The notes: generated by a model from the letters alone, not told the origin. Positions 1 to 12,550 are shown, counted from the first letter of the stretch. The stretch: DNA of 64,000 nt from Miscanthus floridulus (GCF_019320115.1 NC_089598.1:30895983-30959982); one strand, 5' to 3'. Program-made: numbers and translations.

Positions 1-1731
1 CCAATCGATCATGACCATGATGATGAAGATGATGGCCCCATCCAAAGATCAACTCAAGTGCCACATCCTAGAGTGCATCAATCCATTCAATGGGGTCATC
101 ATGTTGATAACATATTGGGGAGCATCCGATGAGGGGTAACGACATGTTCTCATTTAGCAAGTTTTTGTGAACATTGCTCGTTTGTTTCTCCTTTGGAACC
201 TCATAGGGTGGAAGAGGCACTTGATGATCTGGATTGGATGATAGCCATGCAAGAGGAGTTGAACAACTTCACTTGGAATGAAGTCTGGTCCTTAGTGGAA
301 AGGCCCAAGCAAAAATGTGATTGGAACCAAGTGGGTCTTCCACAACAAGCAAGATGAGCATGGCGTGGTGACAAGGAACAAGGCAAGGTTGGTGGCTCAA
401 GGATTCACTCAAATTGAAGGCTTGGAGTTTGGGGAGACCTATGCACTGGTGGCTAGGCTAGAATCAATTCGTATTCTACTTGCCTACACCGCTCATCATG
501 ATTTCAAGCTATATCAAATGGACATGAAAAGTGCATTTCTCAATGGCCCCCTATCCGAGTTGGTGTATGTAGAGCAACCACCGGGCTTTGAAGACCCCAA
601 GTATCCCAACCACGTCTACAAACTCGACAAGGCGTTCTATTGGCTCAAACAAGCCCCTAGAGCTTGGTATGATTGCTTGAAGGATTTCCTACTCAAACAA
701 GGGTTTGAGATAGGAAAGACATATGTTACTTTATTTACTCACAAAGTCAATAATGATATCTTTGTTTGCCAAATATATGTCGATGACATAATATTTGGTA
801 GTACTAATCTGGTTTTTTGTGAGGAATTCAGTAGGATTATGACAAATAGGTTCGAGATGTTCATGATGGGAGAGTTGAAGTTCTTTCTTAGATTTCAAAT
901 CAAGCAACTCAAGGATGGCACGTTCATAAGTCAAACCAAGTATACCAACAACATGTTGAAGAAGTTTGACATGGACAAAGCCAAGCCCACCAAGACACCT
1001 ATGCCAACCAATGGACATCTTAACCTTGATCAAGGAGGAAAGGACGTCGATCAAAAGGTATATCGCTCCATGATTGGATCCCTCCTTTACCTCTGTGCAT
1101 CTAGGCCCGATATTATGCTTAGTGTGTGCATGTGTGAAAGATTTCAAGCTAATCCAAAAGAATGTCATTTGATGGCCATTAAGAGAATTTTTTTGATATT
1201 TAGTGCACACTCCTAATCTTGGCTTGTGGTATCCTAAATGTTCCACTTTCAATATACTTGGCTTTTTTGATTCGGATTATGCCAGTTGTAAAGCAAAACC
1301 GAAAGAGTACCACCGGGACTTGTCAATTTATTGGTAGGTCTTTGGTGTCTTCGAGCTCTAAGAAGCAAAACTCCGTTGCTTTGTCCACCGCCGAAGCCGA
1401 GTATGTGGCGGCTAGTGCATGTTGTGCCCAACTACTTTGAATGAAGCAAACTCTCAAAGACTTTGGTTGTGAGCTAACCAAGATTCCCCTTTTGTGTGAC
1501 AATGAGAGTGCCATTAAGTTCACAAACAATCCTGTTAACCACTCTTGAACAAAGCACATAGACATCCGGCATCACTTTTTGAGAGACCACGAAGCCAAAG
1601 GAGATATCGCAATTCATCATATGAGCACCGAAAAGCAACTAGCCGATATCTTCACAAAGCCCCTAAATGAGTCAATATTTTGTGCTTTAAGGAGTGAACT
1701 AAATATCATTGATTCTCGTAATATGGCTTGA
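1..1731 (+). pseudogene. Copia pol fragment: reverse transcriptase and RNase H, broken
   Basis: The stretch encodes the Copia-type reverse transcriptase followed by RNase H of the Sirevirus. The longest open block (317-1216) shows the RVT_2 motifs KARLVAQGF, MDMKSAFLNG and the catalytic YVDDIIFGS. RNase H follows with STAEAEYVAAS near 1385-1415 and the terminal LADIFTKPL near 1640-1665. Upstream bases 1-316 read as the linker before RT in another frame. Breaks that I see: a frame change near 315, another near 1200, in-frame TGA at 1438 and 1546. The natural end appears to be TGA at 1729-1731. Integrase, protease and gag lie outside the window. No function is expected. Confidence 0.9.
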
Positions 1732-2728
1732 TGTCTTTCATATGCTTTGTTTGAACTAGCTAGGAGAAAAGAATTGTGAAAATATTGTGTGACACTTTCA
1801 AAATCTAATTTATAGTTTTCATATGTGACTATTGCTTTGTCGAATGTTTGAAACCTAGTCACATGTGAAAATGATGTGTCCATCACATTTTTGCCACATA
1901 TGGCATGGTGAGCTCGAGGTAGGACGTTTCTGAAGTTTCCTGTGTCGGAAGTCTCGACGTCCATCAGAAGTTTCGACAGCTGGATGTCCTGGCCCCTAGT
2001 TGGACTTCCGACTGCTGAAAGTCCTGGCTCAGGCCAGATATCCCAACGTAGATCTAAGTGGACGACTCTTTAACCATGCCCGTTTGACCTAGGGTTCTTT
2101 ATTTTACCACGCCCGATCCCCCACCCTGCACCGATCTCTCTCCCCTATGCCACCGCCCGCACTCATGCTGCCATTGCACCGCCCCTGTGCCGAGCACTGC
2201 CCATCGCCCCCTCACGCCCCCTCCCCCCTCCCTCTGCTCCTCCTCACCTCTCCTCGTCGTCGTGTGGCCATTAAGATGGTGCATGGTTGTCGTCGATCTG
2301 CCTGTGGATTTGATTCAAGGACATCATGCTCATTGTAGTTTTTGACGTTTCTTCATTCTCTTCTCTTTCTCAAGGTACAACTTCCATGGCTATCCTAAAC
2401 CCTAATTTCAATGTACCTTTGTTTTCATCTCTTTTCTTCCTCCCTCTCTCATCCTCTACCTTCCTTGTGTGAATGGTTGCGTAGATTTGGAGCCCCATGT
2501 ATGGATTGGCCACCAAAGTGCGCTGGAAGTCCTGGCTCCAGGGCCAAAACTCCCACCCGTCGGAAGTCCTAGCTCTAGGGTTGGAACTCCCGACCGTCGG
2601 AAGTCCCAACTACAGGGCCAAAACTCCCGACCCTTTGGTCGCTACTCCATCCATGTTTCTCCATCCTAAAGCTCTTGTTCAACTTTCTTTTGCCTTGATT
2701 CTTAGTTTCTCTTTGTTTTCCCATAGCG
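1732..2728 (+). repeat. Sirevirus spacer between pol and env-like ORF, with GGAAGTYCYG repeats
   Basis: No gene is visible in this kilobase. Two patches (about 1925-2040 and 2520-2635) hold many diverged copies of a roughly 12-base motif, GGAAGTCCTGGCT or its partner GGAACTCCCGAC, which together form CCGGAAGTTCCGG-like palindromes. The same motif recurs in the LTR of this element (30045-30430 and 52005-52080). A C-rich low-complexity stretch covers about 2110-2270. The short ORFs here have no recognisable domain and I leave them out. Confidence 0.6.
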
Positions 2729-3860
2729 ATGGCCTCTAGTGGTGATGCCTCTCCTCCCCAACATAGCGAGAAGCGTTCCAAATGGACCCAAGATCCCACC
2801 GCACCCTCTCGGCTGACTGGACACACCAAGGCGTCACTCTCTCGTGATGCCGCTATGGTCATGGGGCTCGTGCTCATGCTGCTCGTGCTCAAGCCCAAGC
2901 TCCACCCATTGGTGCCGCTGCTCAGGAGTTTGTTCCCGGTCTTGGTGATGTTCCCACCATCAATCCTGCTGAAGAAGCTCTTGATCAAGAACTATGGACC
3001 ATTGCTGATGATGAGTGCACCATGACACCTTCAGCTCCGGGTTACTTTGGGATCAGTCGCTTGATTCAGTTCGATGGTCCCACTCCTACTATCCAGGAAC
3101 CGCAGCACACTCCCAATCTAGCTGGAGGTTATACCCCTCATCTGTAGGTTGATTATCGTCGACATGTGGCCGAGGTTTTTCATCATCGTGCCCAACACCT
3201 TTATGATCAGCCCAAGGATCTAAGAATTTAGTACCGGTTCTGGGTGCCATTTAATTTTGATTTCTACCATCACTTCATGTATCTTCGCTTCATCAACAAG
3301 CAAGAGGCTCTGATGATTCAGATGAAGGCTATTGACACCTTTGAGCTTAGCAAGCTACCTGGACTGGATATGTAATAGCTGCTCCATGACTTGAGGAGGC
3401 TGGGGTTGCAGCCATTGATGGACAATGAGATTATCTGTCAGTTCTACGCCTCCTATCACTTGGACACCTGGGCGAAGACTCATTTCATTCATTGGACCAC
3501 TGAAGGCAAACACTAAAAGGTTGATTTCATTACCTTCTCTCGCCTTCTTGGCTTGGACCGCAGGGATCGCACCTCCACTGCCATTACTGACATTTCCGCT
3601 CTTGCCATGGATGAATATCAGTATATGTATTCGGATGGTCATCGTGCTGATGGGTAGACCATTTGGTTGAAGCCCTACTACTATGTGCTAAACAACATCC
3701 TCCGTCAGATCTTGTATCCCAAGATAGGCGACTCTACTAATCTCCGTGAGGATTCACGGGTTGTCCTTGATTGCTTTAGAGATGAGTTCACCAAGTTCTC
3801 CATCAGCCGTTATATTTGGGATAAGATCTTCGTCGCTAGTGAGGATGTGGTGAAGCACTG
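2729..3860 (+). pseudogene. Sirevirus env-like/late ORF, first part, broken by element 1
   Basis: A late ORF downstream of Copia pol, the position where Sireviruses carry an env-like gene of uncertain function. It can start at the ATG at 2729 (MASSGDASPPQ), changes frame near 2860 and then reads on as a continuous protein-like frame with in-frame stops near 3148, 3229, 3373, 3376, 3514 and 3656. Recognisable text includes a hydrophobic/aromatic FWVPFNFDFYHHFMYLRF block, which I recall from grass proteins labelled putative plant transposon protein; this label is from memory, not a search. The reading frame is cut at GTGAAGCACTG (3850-3860) by the chromovirus insertion and resumes at 17134. Confidence 0.65.
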
Positions 3861-6800
3861 TGTAACAGAACCGACCAAATCATAAGAACGTAAGTACAAA
3901 AAGAATCACCGAAGCGATCAAATTCCTGTACTTAAGCTCCCATAATCCCGGTAGTCCGGAAATCACGAAGGATTTCAATCAACTCTCGACATACAAACCA
4001 AGATCGTAATGATTCAACACAACACATCATCTGTTACAACATTTCATAAGTAGCATTCGGATTACATCCATCAGAGTTGAAATAGAATATTACAAACCCA
4101 GTTTGAGTGCGCGGAAGCAACATAGTTTAGTACAACATCATAGTTTTCAAATACATTGCCAAGATCAGAGTCATGTCCCACAAAAGCATTATCAGGTACG
4201 AGAACTAGTAGAAACCGCGCCCAACGGTCTAGTCTTCATCCCCAGCAGGGAGAAGGCAGTACTTGCAGCAACCAAGGTAGAACTGGTCATCTGCAACAGG
4301 TGGGAAATAAACCCTGAGTACGAGAAGGTACTCAGCTAGACTTACCCGACAAAAATCAGAATAAAAGACACCAAGGATCATGCAAGGCTTTTCAGGTGGG
4401 CTAGCTTGACACAGTTGCATAAAAGAGCTTAAGATTATAGTAACCAATTTCAACTAAGCATCAAGCTTATCATTATTTACCTGTCTGCTAGATTAGCACC
4501 TGTACTAGAGCACTCACTTATTAGGAGCAAACAGTATTAACCATAGCAGGTATAATAAGGCTGTCATCATCATATCATCAATTCCGAACCATTAAGTTAT
4601 TAGGTGTATCTACATTGGAGATAAGCCCGTCAAGTTCTCACTAACCGGGAGAGACGGCGATTCGAATCGAATTACAACTCAGCTGAGGGGGTATTCCTAA
4701 CCCTCACCCTGGCATACTTTGCAAGAGTAGCCGTGGGTCACCTTTGGGACATCTCAGGAACCAAATTCGCGGGTTCGATCAGCGCCAGCACTCTCAGGGA
4801 TTACCCTTCTGCCAGGACGACCAGGACTTTTAAATCACCTGCCCTTGGACTCACGCCTACGGCTCCCTTCCGAGGCGCACTTTATACTTATCGACTCCCG
4901 GCCTGAGGTGAGCTACTCGGCTTCGCGGTCGGTCATCGGGCCGGCCAACTAAGAGAGAGGCATGCGTTCAACATGAACAGGAAAGGCTCCAAGATCCAGT
5001 CCTTAATTGACACAGACGGAGTCACTGCAAACCGGCAAGCCTCCGTCCGGTCTTCATTTCAAATTAAGACTGGTTCTTTTCCACGATAGCAAATATAGCC
5101 AACCGTGCCACATGTATCTTCCTATATCTCGCAGGTGACAGGAAATCACCCGACTTCTACCGCGTTTAAGCAGGGCTAAGCACTACTCGAGCCTGAGCTA
5201 TATAGGATTCATGGTAACAATATCTGGACAAGGAATGGTAACCAATGCAGCAAGTGTTTGCATCCAACACCTAAACTTAATGCAACAATATATGTAATAA
5301 CAATACTGTAACTGCAGTTCGGAAAATAGGAGGCTTAATATGCTCCGGGGCTTGCCTTTCACAAAGTTGCAAGGACGGTGGTCAGGGCACTCAACAGCGA
5401 CCTCGTCTGGCACTTCTCCTGAAGGCTGCTCCTCCTGAACTTCCGGTGTCGGCTGCTGCTGCTCGTTCAGTTCCTCGAATTCCAGCAGGGTCACTCCTTC
5501 CGGTACACCTATTGCATGCCGATGCAAAAGATAAATACCATGGATGCATAAGGTATGACATGATGCTCATGATGAATGGATCGTAGTAAGTGTTTACGAA
5601 GGTATTACTGGACACTCGTTTACCGAGTACTTCGCTCTATTCAAATCACTTTAAGCATGTATCCAACTTAACTTAAATAACAAGAGCAACTTACCTAGCT
5701 TGCATAACCTAAGATAAAGATGCTCATCTTCAGTTAAAGGCCTAACACCTAGGAACAGTACCATGAACTTAGGATAATAAAGACATACTTAAAATAACAG
5801 TTAAAGCTTCATATGCAACAAGTAGCAACTTAAATCTATCATAACCCGAGTTCTATAACTCCAATGACGTACAGGAGGACATTCTGGAAAGCTTATGACA
5901 TTCTCTACAATTTATTTGTAAACATCAAAGCATGATTCTAAAGTTGACCAACTCCAATTTCAGTAGACCTAGAATCTGTCCCGCAATGACAGGGTTGCTA
6001 ACTTAATTATTTAATGATGGTGCAAAAGCCTAATTTGATCAAACCAAGTTAACCAACTTGTTTTTCATACCTAAGCAACATCAGAAAGTACAGTGCTAAC
6101 TTCTAAATAAATTCTTTAATATCCTTTTCTAATTTATCTAGTTAATTAGGTGATTAAAGCAATATATAGTAAACCTGTTCAGAAAAATCTACAAAAATTA
6201 CAGTAGCTATTTCATGCTTCACATAGACTACTATAAAAATTTCAAAGCCATTGAGTAAGTATAACAGTCTACACAAAAATGATAAGGCATACTAGCTTAA
6301 AATGGCATAATTAAGAAATCCTAATGAAAAGTGTCAAGCAACAGATTTCACATTTTTCCTAGCATCATTATAGCATAATAATAGTACCCATAAAATTTCA
6401 CCTTCACTAGATCTATAGAAAAATTATGAAAATTCACACAAGATCCACCTATTAATAAAAGGAAATTCTATAACTTAAAAACTACACATGCACTAGCTCT
6501 GAAATTTTTACCAGAGCTTCTAATAAACCTAAATAGAGGACCCACAAAATTTCATAATTTTTGGACCACAGAAACTCAAGATAAAATTCAAACAAGTTTG
6601 CATGCTCCTAAAAACACATTTCAAAGTCCTATTTAAATCATCAAAAATTTCTAAAACAAGTGCCCATATAATATTTTTGTTAAATACTAGACATGACCAG
6701 GAACCCAACAAAATTAGAACCATAGCATTTGGATCTATATACTAGGAGCTACATATTTTTCAAGATGTACATAAATCTGTGGAATAAATAAACGAAATAA

Positions 6801-8435
6801 AATGGGAAAACAACACTCAGCCCTACACGGGCCAGCCCAAGAACGGCGGCCCAAGACTACGGCGCGGCCCGAGCTGGACTCCCGCCTGAACCACGACGCT
6901 GACAGGGAGGGCCCGCTCGGCAGTGAGCGAAACAGGGGAGGAGCGTCGGTCGGTGGCGTAGCTCGCCGCCGGTGGCTCCTCCGGCGAGACCATCTACGCT
7001 ACGACATTCGCCTTGAACATGCGCATCTATTGGTGACCTCAATCGGTGCTATGGTGGTGGCTAGCGGGGTCGGCGACTGACACGGCGGCGCACGGCCACG
7101 GCACGGCCGGCTCCGGTGGACCGACGACGACACAGCTCCTAGCGGTGACCCTACAAGCTTCAGTGGTGCTCCTATGACCTAGCGCGCGGCCGAGGAAGGA
7201 ATGGGAGCGGCGCGAGGGCAGCTGGCCGCGTGGAGCGCCAACTCCGGCGAGCTCCCGCCATGGCCGCGATGGGGAAAAACGGAAATGCGCTCTTACCGAG
7301 GCTCAAACGACCCGGCTGAAGGGTGGAGGAGGTGGAGGGGGTCACGGCGAGGCTGCAGGCGGACGGGGCAACACGTTTTCGCGGTGGTTAGCTCGTACGG
7401 CAGCGGCGATGCTTGGTCGGCAATGGCGGACCGCAGAGCTCGTGCGTTGCTGCGCTCTGTGGGAGGAGAGGAAAACGAAATGGGGAGGCGAGTGCGTCGG
7501 ACAGGCGCGCGGGGTGCTCAAGACGCGGCTGCGACGCCAGGAGGTGCACGGCGCGTGGCCAGCGCGGTCAGCCGGCCGTCGACGCGCGGCGCACACGCGT
7601 CCGGCGTTTTCTGAACCCGGTCGGCCATGTTCACTGAATCGTTCTTCTGAAAACGCGATTCAGTCATCGTCGAAGGTGACTGACAGAGCAATTTCAATGA
7701 TCATTTGCTCCCAAACCGTGACGAGTTAGTGGAAGATTTGAACATCAAAACTATGGACCTATCTGCCCTCTACACTTTCTTTTCAAAGATCAACACCTAA
7801 AAAGTCATGGATCCGAAATTACATGAAGCTAGAGTTGGCTTGATGCAACTGGAAAACACTATGACTTAGAATATTTTTCTAAGTGTTGAAAACAGCATGT
7901 ATCTCTGACTTGTGGGCCATGTTTGACCATGTTCCACACATTTTCATGACTTGGCTATAAAACAACTTTTGTTCCTTGATAAATTTGCTACAACTTTTGT
8001 AAAGAGTGCACAGCCATGCAAAGTCTCTAAATTGCACTTTTTAAACAGTCAAACAATGAGACTCTTATGGTCAATTCTAGTCAACCCTTCACTTGAGGGC
8101 AAAACTGTCATTTTGACCTACATGAACAATGTTCCAACAAGTAAACTAAATGTAGTTAAGGTGTATTAGACCATAATCAACCATTTTACAAAGTTGTTAT
8201 TCCACTTCTACTGATCACATGTGATAAAGAAAGTAAAACAAGCAATTCATACGTATGTTTCAATACAATGTTTCACATGTTGCACTACTACCATTCTAAG
8301 CAATCAAGCATGAAACACATACAATTTAAAATGTTGCATATGTATGTTTCACAGATAATGACATGATGACATAGCAAATGCACATGTGTATGAATGACAT
8401 GCAATTAGTGGAAGCCAAACACCTAGGGTGTTACA
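3861..8435 (-). repeat. Element 1 left LTR (3' LTR of the - strand element)
   Basis: Near-identical to 12553-17128. By eye I find differences at 3903 (G/C), 4656 (G/A), a 1-bp indel near 5866, 7192 (G/A), 7213 (C/T) and 7373 (A/G); four of the five substitutions are CpG transitions. The LTR is AT-rich except for a GC-rich island at about 6820-7640 with several GGCCCA motifs. Small ORFs in it (for example 4103-4339 +, 5198-5527 -, 7201-7614 +) recur in the other LTR simply because the LTR is duplicated; none has a recognisable domain. Confidence 0.95.
4314..4335 (-). other. Conserved LTR hairpin CTGAGTAC-N6-GTACTCAG, element 1 left LTR
   Basis: An 8-bp perfect inverted repeat with loop GAGAAG, 453 bp from the LTR edge. 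The same stem is found at the same relative place in the right LTR, in the solo LTR at 57027 and, with a different loop, in the unrelated-looking nested element at 35136. See findings. Confidence 0.7.
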
Positions 8436-10328
8436 GCCCTCCCCCCTTAGAAAAAAATCTCGTCCCGAGATTTGGAAAGCGTACCAATCAGTATAGAAAG
8501 CCGGATAGTTTTCCTTTAAATAATCTTCCCGCTCCCAGGTTGCATCCCGTTCACTATGATTACTCCAAACTACCTTGTATAACTTAACCACTCGTGTATG
8601 AGTCACTCTTTCTTGAGTATCCAGAACTTGCACGGGCTTTTCCTCATAAGAAAGATCAGATTTCAAGTTGACTTTCCTTGCTGCTATTCTTTCCTCGGGA
8701 ATACGAAGACACTTCTTCAGCTAGGACACATGGAATACCGGAAATATAGCTCCCAACTCACGTGGTAGATCGAGCTTATATGCTACTCTTCCACTTTTCT
8801 CGATAATGCGGTAGGGTCCAACATATCGAGGCTCAAGCTTCCTTTTAATTCCAAAACGCTTGACTCCTTTCATGGGGGATACCTTCAAATAAACATGATC
8901 TCCTACTTCAAACTCAATAGGTTTTCTCCTCTTGTCAGCATAGCTCTTTTGTCTAGCCTGTGCGGCAGTCATATTCTTCTGTATAGTCCGGACTTGCTCT
9001 TCGGCTTCTTTTACAAAATCAATACCATAGAATCTTCTTTCTCCGGGTTCCACCCAGTTCAAAGGAGTTCTACACTTGCGGCCATAAAGAGCTTCAAAAG
9101 GAGCCATTTTTATACTCTCTTGATAACTATTGTTATAAGAGAATTCAGCGAGAGGTAACCAGTCTTCCCAAGAGCCTTTGCAAGAGATAAGACAAGCTCT
9201 AAGCATGTCTTCAAGAATTTGATTGACACGCTCAGTCTGTCCTGATGTTTGCGGATGATAGGCAGAACTGCGGATTAGATGAGTGCCAAGATTCTGATGT
9301 AAGCACTCCCAAAAGCGAGCCGTGAACTGAGGTCCTCTATCAGAAACAATGGATTTGGGTACACCATGGAGACGTACCACTTGTTGAAAATAAATCTCAG
9401 CATAATTGTGAGGATGATAGGTAGACTTGACCGGAATAAAGTGAGCAGATTTAGTTAGACGATCTACGATAACCCAGATGGAATCACAACCCTTTTTGGT
9501 AGTGGGTAATCCAACAATAAAATCCATACTAATTTCTTCCCACTTCCAGCCAGGAATAGATAGTGGCTGCAATAGTCCGGGCCTTATGTGAATAGCCTTG
9601 ACTCTGCAACAGTTATCACACCTTGCCACATAAGCTGCGATTTCTTTCTTCATCTTGGTCCACCAATAATACAGCTTGAGATCTTGATACATTTTACTGC
9701 TACCAGGATGGATGGACAATTTTGAAGAATGGGCTTCATCCATAATTTGATTTCTAAGTTCTTTATCTTTGGGTACCACCAGCCTATCATTAAACCAGAG
9801 AATCCCCTTGTCATCGACTTTAAAGTGCTTGGTCTCTTTCTCTTTCATTTTCCGTTTGATATGAAACACACCCACATCCGTCTTCTGGAGTCCGATAATT
9901 CGACTTCTAAGAGAGCAATCCACTGTGATATTGTGGAGTACTACCGGATGAAGGAGGTGTGCCAGATGAAAGTCTTCACTAACTAAGGAATTGCAATGGG
10001 CCTTTCTGCTTAAGGCATCAGCAACAACATTTGCCTTACCAGGATGGTAATGCACTTGAAGGTTGTAGTCCTTGATCAATTCTAACCATCGTCGTTGACG
10101 CATGTTCAACTCAGGTTGAGTAAAGATGTACTTGAGGCTCTTATGGTCAGTATAGATGTTGCACACATTACCCAGCAAGTAATGTCTCCAAATCTTCAGG
10201 GCATGAACAACTGCGGCTAGTTCTAAGTCATGGGTAGGATAGTTGACTTCATGCTTTCGAAGCTGACGCGAAGCATAAGCAATTACTCGGCCTCCTGCAT
10301 AAGAACACACCCCAAACTGGTGCCACAT
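8349..10328 (-). pseudogene. Element 1 pol, second half: RNase H, integrase and chromodomain-like tail, one stop
   Basis: RNase H begins with the [11 protein letters not shown] block and contains the [12 protein letters not shown] and DALSRKA motifs. Integrase follows with an HHCC zinc-binding region (SIHPG...CDNC) and a full catalytic set: D in SMDFIVGL, D in SDRGPQF and E in GQTERVNQ. The reading frame stops at TAG 8721-8723, in the sequence FPVFHVS just before the tail; the same frame then continues through VLDTQERVTHTR and YKVVWSNHSERDATWEREDYL, a chromodomain-like end typical of chromovirus integrases. That tail reads through the purine tract and about 29 codons into the LTR, to a stop at 8349. 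Relative to the preceding block the start of this frame is shifted by one base near 10290. A catalytic core that looks intact, but no continuous polyprotein. Confidence 0.88.
8436..8453 (-). other. Polypurine tract of element 1
   Basis: On the - strand the bases directly before the left LTR read TTTCTAAGGGGGGAGGGC, a plus-strand primer tract abutting TGTAACACC. The same bases also encode the end of the chromodomain-like tail. Confidence 0.8.
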
Positions 10329-11833
10329 GCATCGCAGTAGACATCAAAAGGCTTCTCGATGTCAGGCTGTGCCAATACAGGAGCAGAGGTTAGTAAGGTC
10401 CGCAAAGTGTGGAAAGCCTCTTCACACTTCGGAGTCCACACAAACTTCTCATCTTTTTGCAGTAGTCGAGTCATGGGCTTGGCGACCTTTGAGAAATCCG
10501 GGATAAAGCGACGGTAATAGCCAGCCAGACCCAGAAAACTTCGGACTTCTGTGACCGTAGTAGGTGCCTTCCACTCAAGAACTTCTTGCACCTTAGTAGG
10601 GTCAACCGAAATTCCATCGCCAGATAATACATGACCAAGAAAAGGTATCTTGTTCAACCAGAACTCGCACTTGCTGAACTTAGCATAAAGCTGGTTGTCA
10701 CGTAACCGAGTTAAAACAATTCTCAGATGTGCAGCATGCTCTTCTTCATTCTGAGAATATACCAGGATATCGTCAATGAACACGACGACGAATTTGTCCA
10801 ATTCCGGCATGAATACAGAATTCATCAGGTACGTAAAGTGTGCCGGAGCATTTGTCAACCCGAATGACATGACGAGGTATTCGAACAAGCCATAACGAGT
10901 AGAGAAAGCTGTCTTAGGTATATCTTCAGGACGAATTTTGATCTGATGGTAGCCAGACCTCAAATCGATCTTGGAGAATACCTTAGCTTTAGAGAGCTGA
11001 TCAAACAGAATATCGATGCGAGGAAGAGGGTACTTGTTCTTGATAGTAACAGCGTTTAGGGGACGATAATCCACGCACATGCGTAGAGACTCGTCCTTCT
11101 TCTTCACAAATATAGCTGGACAACCCCAAGGAGATGAACTAGGCCGAATCAATCCTTTCTTCAAAAGCTCATTTAACTGACTCTTCAACTCAGCCAACTC
11201 ATTGGGCGGCATTCTATAGGGCCTTCGAGAAATAGGAGCCGTACCCGGAATGAGTTCTATTTTGAATTCTACATCGCGGTCCGGAGGTAATCCAGGCAAG
11301 TCATCAGGAAAGACATCTGGAAACTCACAGACAACCGGTAGATCCTTAATGGCTTTGGCTAGGGTAGCATTGGCTGTATTGTGAATAGAGATATCACGAG
11401 GTAACTGCACGAGAAAACCTTTCTTATCCACAGGATCCCTCAACATTACTACACGGGTTGATGTGTCGATCAACACTCCATTCCCGCTCATCCACTTCAT
11501 TCCTAGGATTATATCAATTCCTACCCCTGGTAGAACCACAAGATCCGTACGGAACTCTCGATTCCCAATCTCAAGCTTTACATCTTTAACTACTTGGTTA
11601 GTCAGGATATTATTTCCAGCAGCACTAATACAATACCCACCCTTGACAATTGTAATCACATTCATATTATGCTCAGATGCAAAAGTAGAACTCACAAAGG
11701 AGTGCGAAGCACCCGAATCAAAGAGCACAACTGCAGGGTGATCATTAACAAGAAACTTACCAGCGGACTTGCGAGCAGTGCGTTTCGTGCGCGCCATCTG
11801 TAGCAAAAAGTTACAACGTAAGGGGAGAATCAT
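10283..11833 (-). pseudogene. Element 1 pol, first half: H3-tail-like leader, protease, reverse transcriptase, start of RNase H
   Basis: The open frame is 516 codons from 11833, but the ATG at 11795-11797 is the more likely start because it begins the peptide [15 protein letters not shown], which copies the histone H3 N-terminus (ARTK and ARKS included). Directly after it come the aspartic protease motif [10 protein letters not shown], then reverse transcriptase with [38 protein letters not shown], the catalytic FIDDILVYS and [12 protein letters not shown], then the first strand of RNase H ([18 protein letters not shown]). It ends at TAA near 10283, where one base appears to be missing compared with the frame that continues in the next block. 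No gag or zinc knuckle precedes the protease. Transcription would start in the right-hand LTR. Confidence 0.88.
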
Positions 11834-12534
11834 TTAAGGGATACGAAATTTAATTATTCAGGACCATCAATTTTAAAGGAGGGAGTAATGCAAGAAATGC
11901 CATGTATGCTTGAACATGATGCATGCACGATCCGTACGTCCTCACAAACCTAGAAAAATTTAAAGGCTAGCGAAATATACGGTGGCATACATACGTTCTC
12001 TCGTATACGGTAGCTAGTCGATCTACAACGATACGTTGTTAGTGTACCTGCAGAAGATTTCATTTCAGCCCAATAATTTCCCAAAAAGCATAGAAAACAA
12101 GCAGTAAACTAAATACTTTCATACACACACCCCCTGATGCATATACTCTAGTATCACAGCTACCCGTCAGAGATACCCACAATTAAGTACTCTCATAAAT
12201 ACATGGTTAAACATGTAAGTATGCGAGCAACCACAACTACTCTCCCCTAGACCGACAGTTGGACGGTCATGCTCTCACAACTCACACTTACCAAAGCGTA
12301 GAGGTATTTTGATCCATACATTACCACCCAAGCGGATGGCATCCATACAATAGCACGCCGTATGGACGACGAAATAGAAACAAGCAGGAACCCCCAAGTT
12401 AGTATTTTAATAAGCCACCTAAGAGTCCTTATTTGGGCATAAGGGATATGACCACTGGCAATACTTAGTATTTAATTTAGGATTTTCACAAATACTTTTG
12501 TTTTAAATACACAAATGACGTGTTTAGTGTCAAA
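11834..12534 (-). other. Untranslated leader of element 1, no gag
   Basis: The 700 bp between the primer site and the first ORF is where gag would normally lie in a Gypsy element. I find no ORF of useful length, no CCHC zinc knuckle and no capsid-like sequence on the - strand. The - strand bases before the H3-like ATG end TTTTTGCTACAG, which resembles a 3' splice site. Confidence 0.65.
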
Positions 12535-12550
12535 TCTTGCTCTGATGCCA
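12535..12550 (-). other. Primer binding site of element 1 (initiator Met tRNA type)
   Basis: The - strand reads TGGCATCAGAGCAAGA two bases from the LTR edge, one base different in its first 12 from the usual TGGTATCAGAGC site complementary to the initiator methionine tRNA. It fixes the right LTR as the 5' LTR. Confidence 0.8.

Noticed and set aside
4770..4790. GGTTCGATC in the LTR, similar to a tRNA B box
   Set aside because: No A box at a proper distance and no cloverleaf; probably chance.
5198..5527. 109-codon - strand ORF in both element 1 LTRs
   Set aside because: Its second half is low-quality AT-rich text and the solo LTR relative is deleted in this part; no support for a protein.
7201..7614. 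137-codon ORF in the GC-rich LTR island, nearly repeated at 15978-16307
   Set aside because: The repeat is only the LTR pair; overlapping ORFs exist in several frames as expected from GC-rich DNA, and a single base change moves the start in the other LTR.
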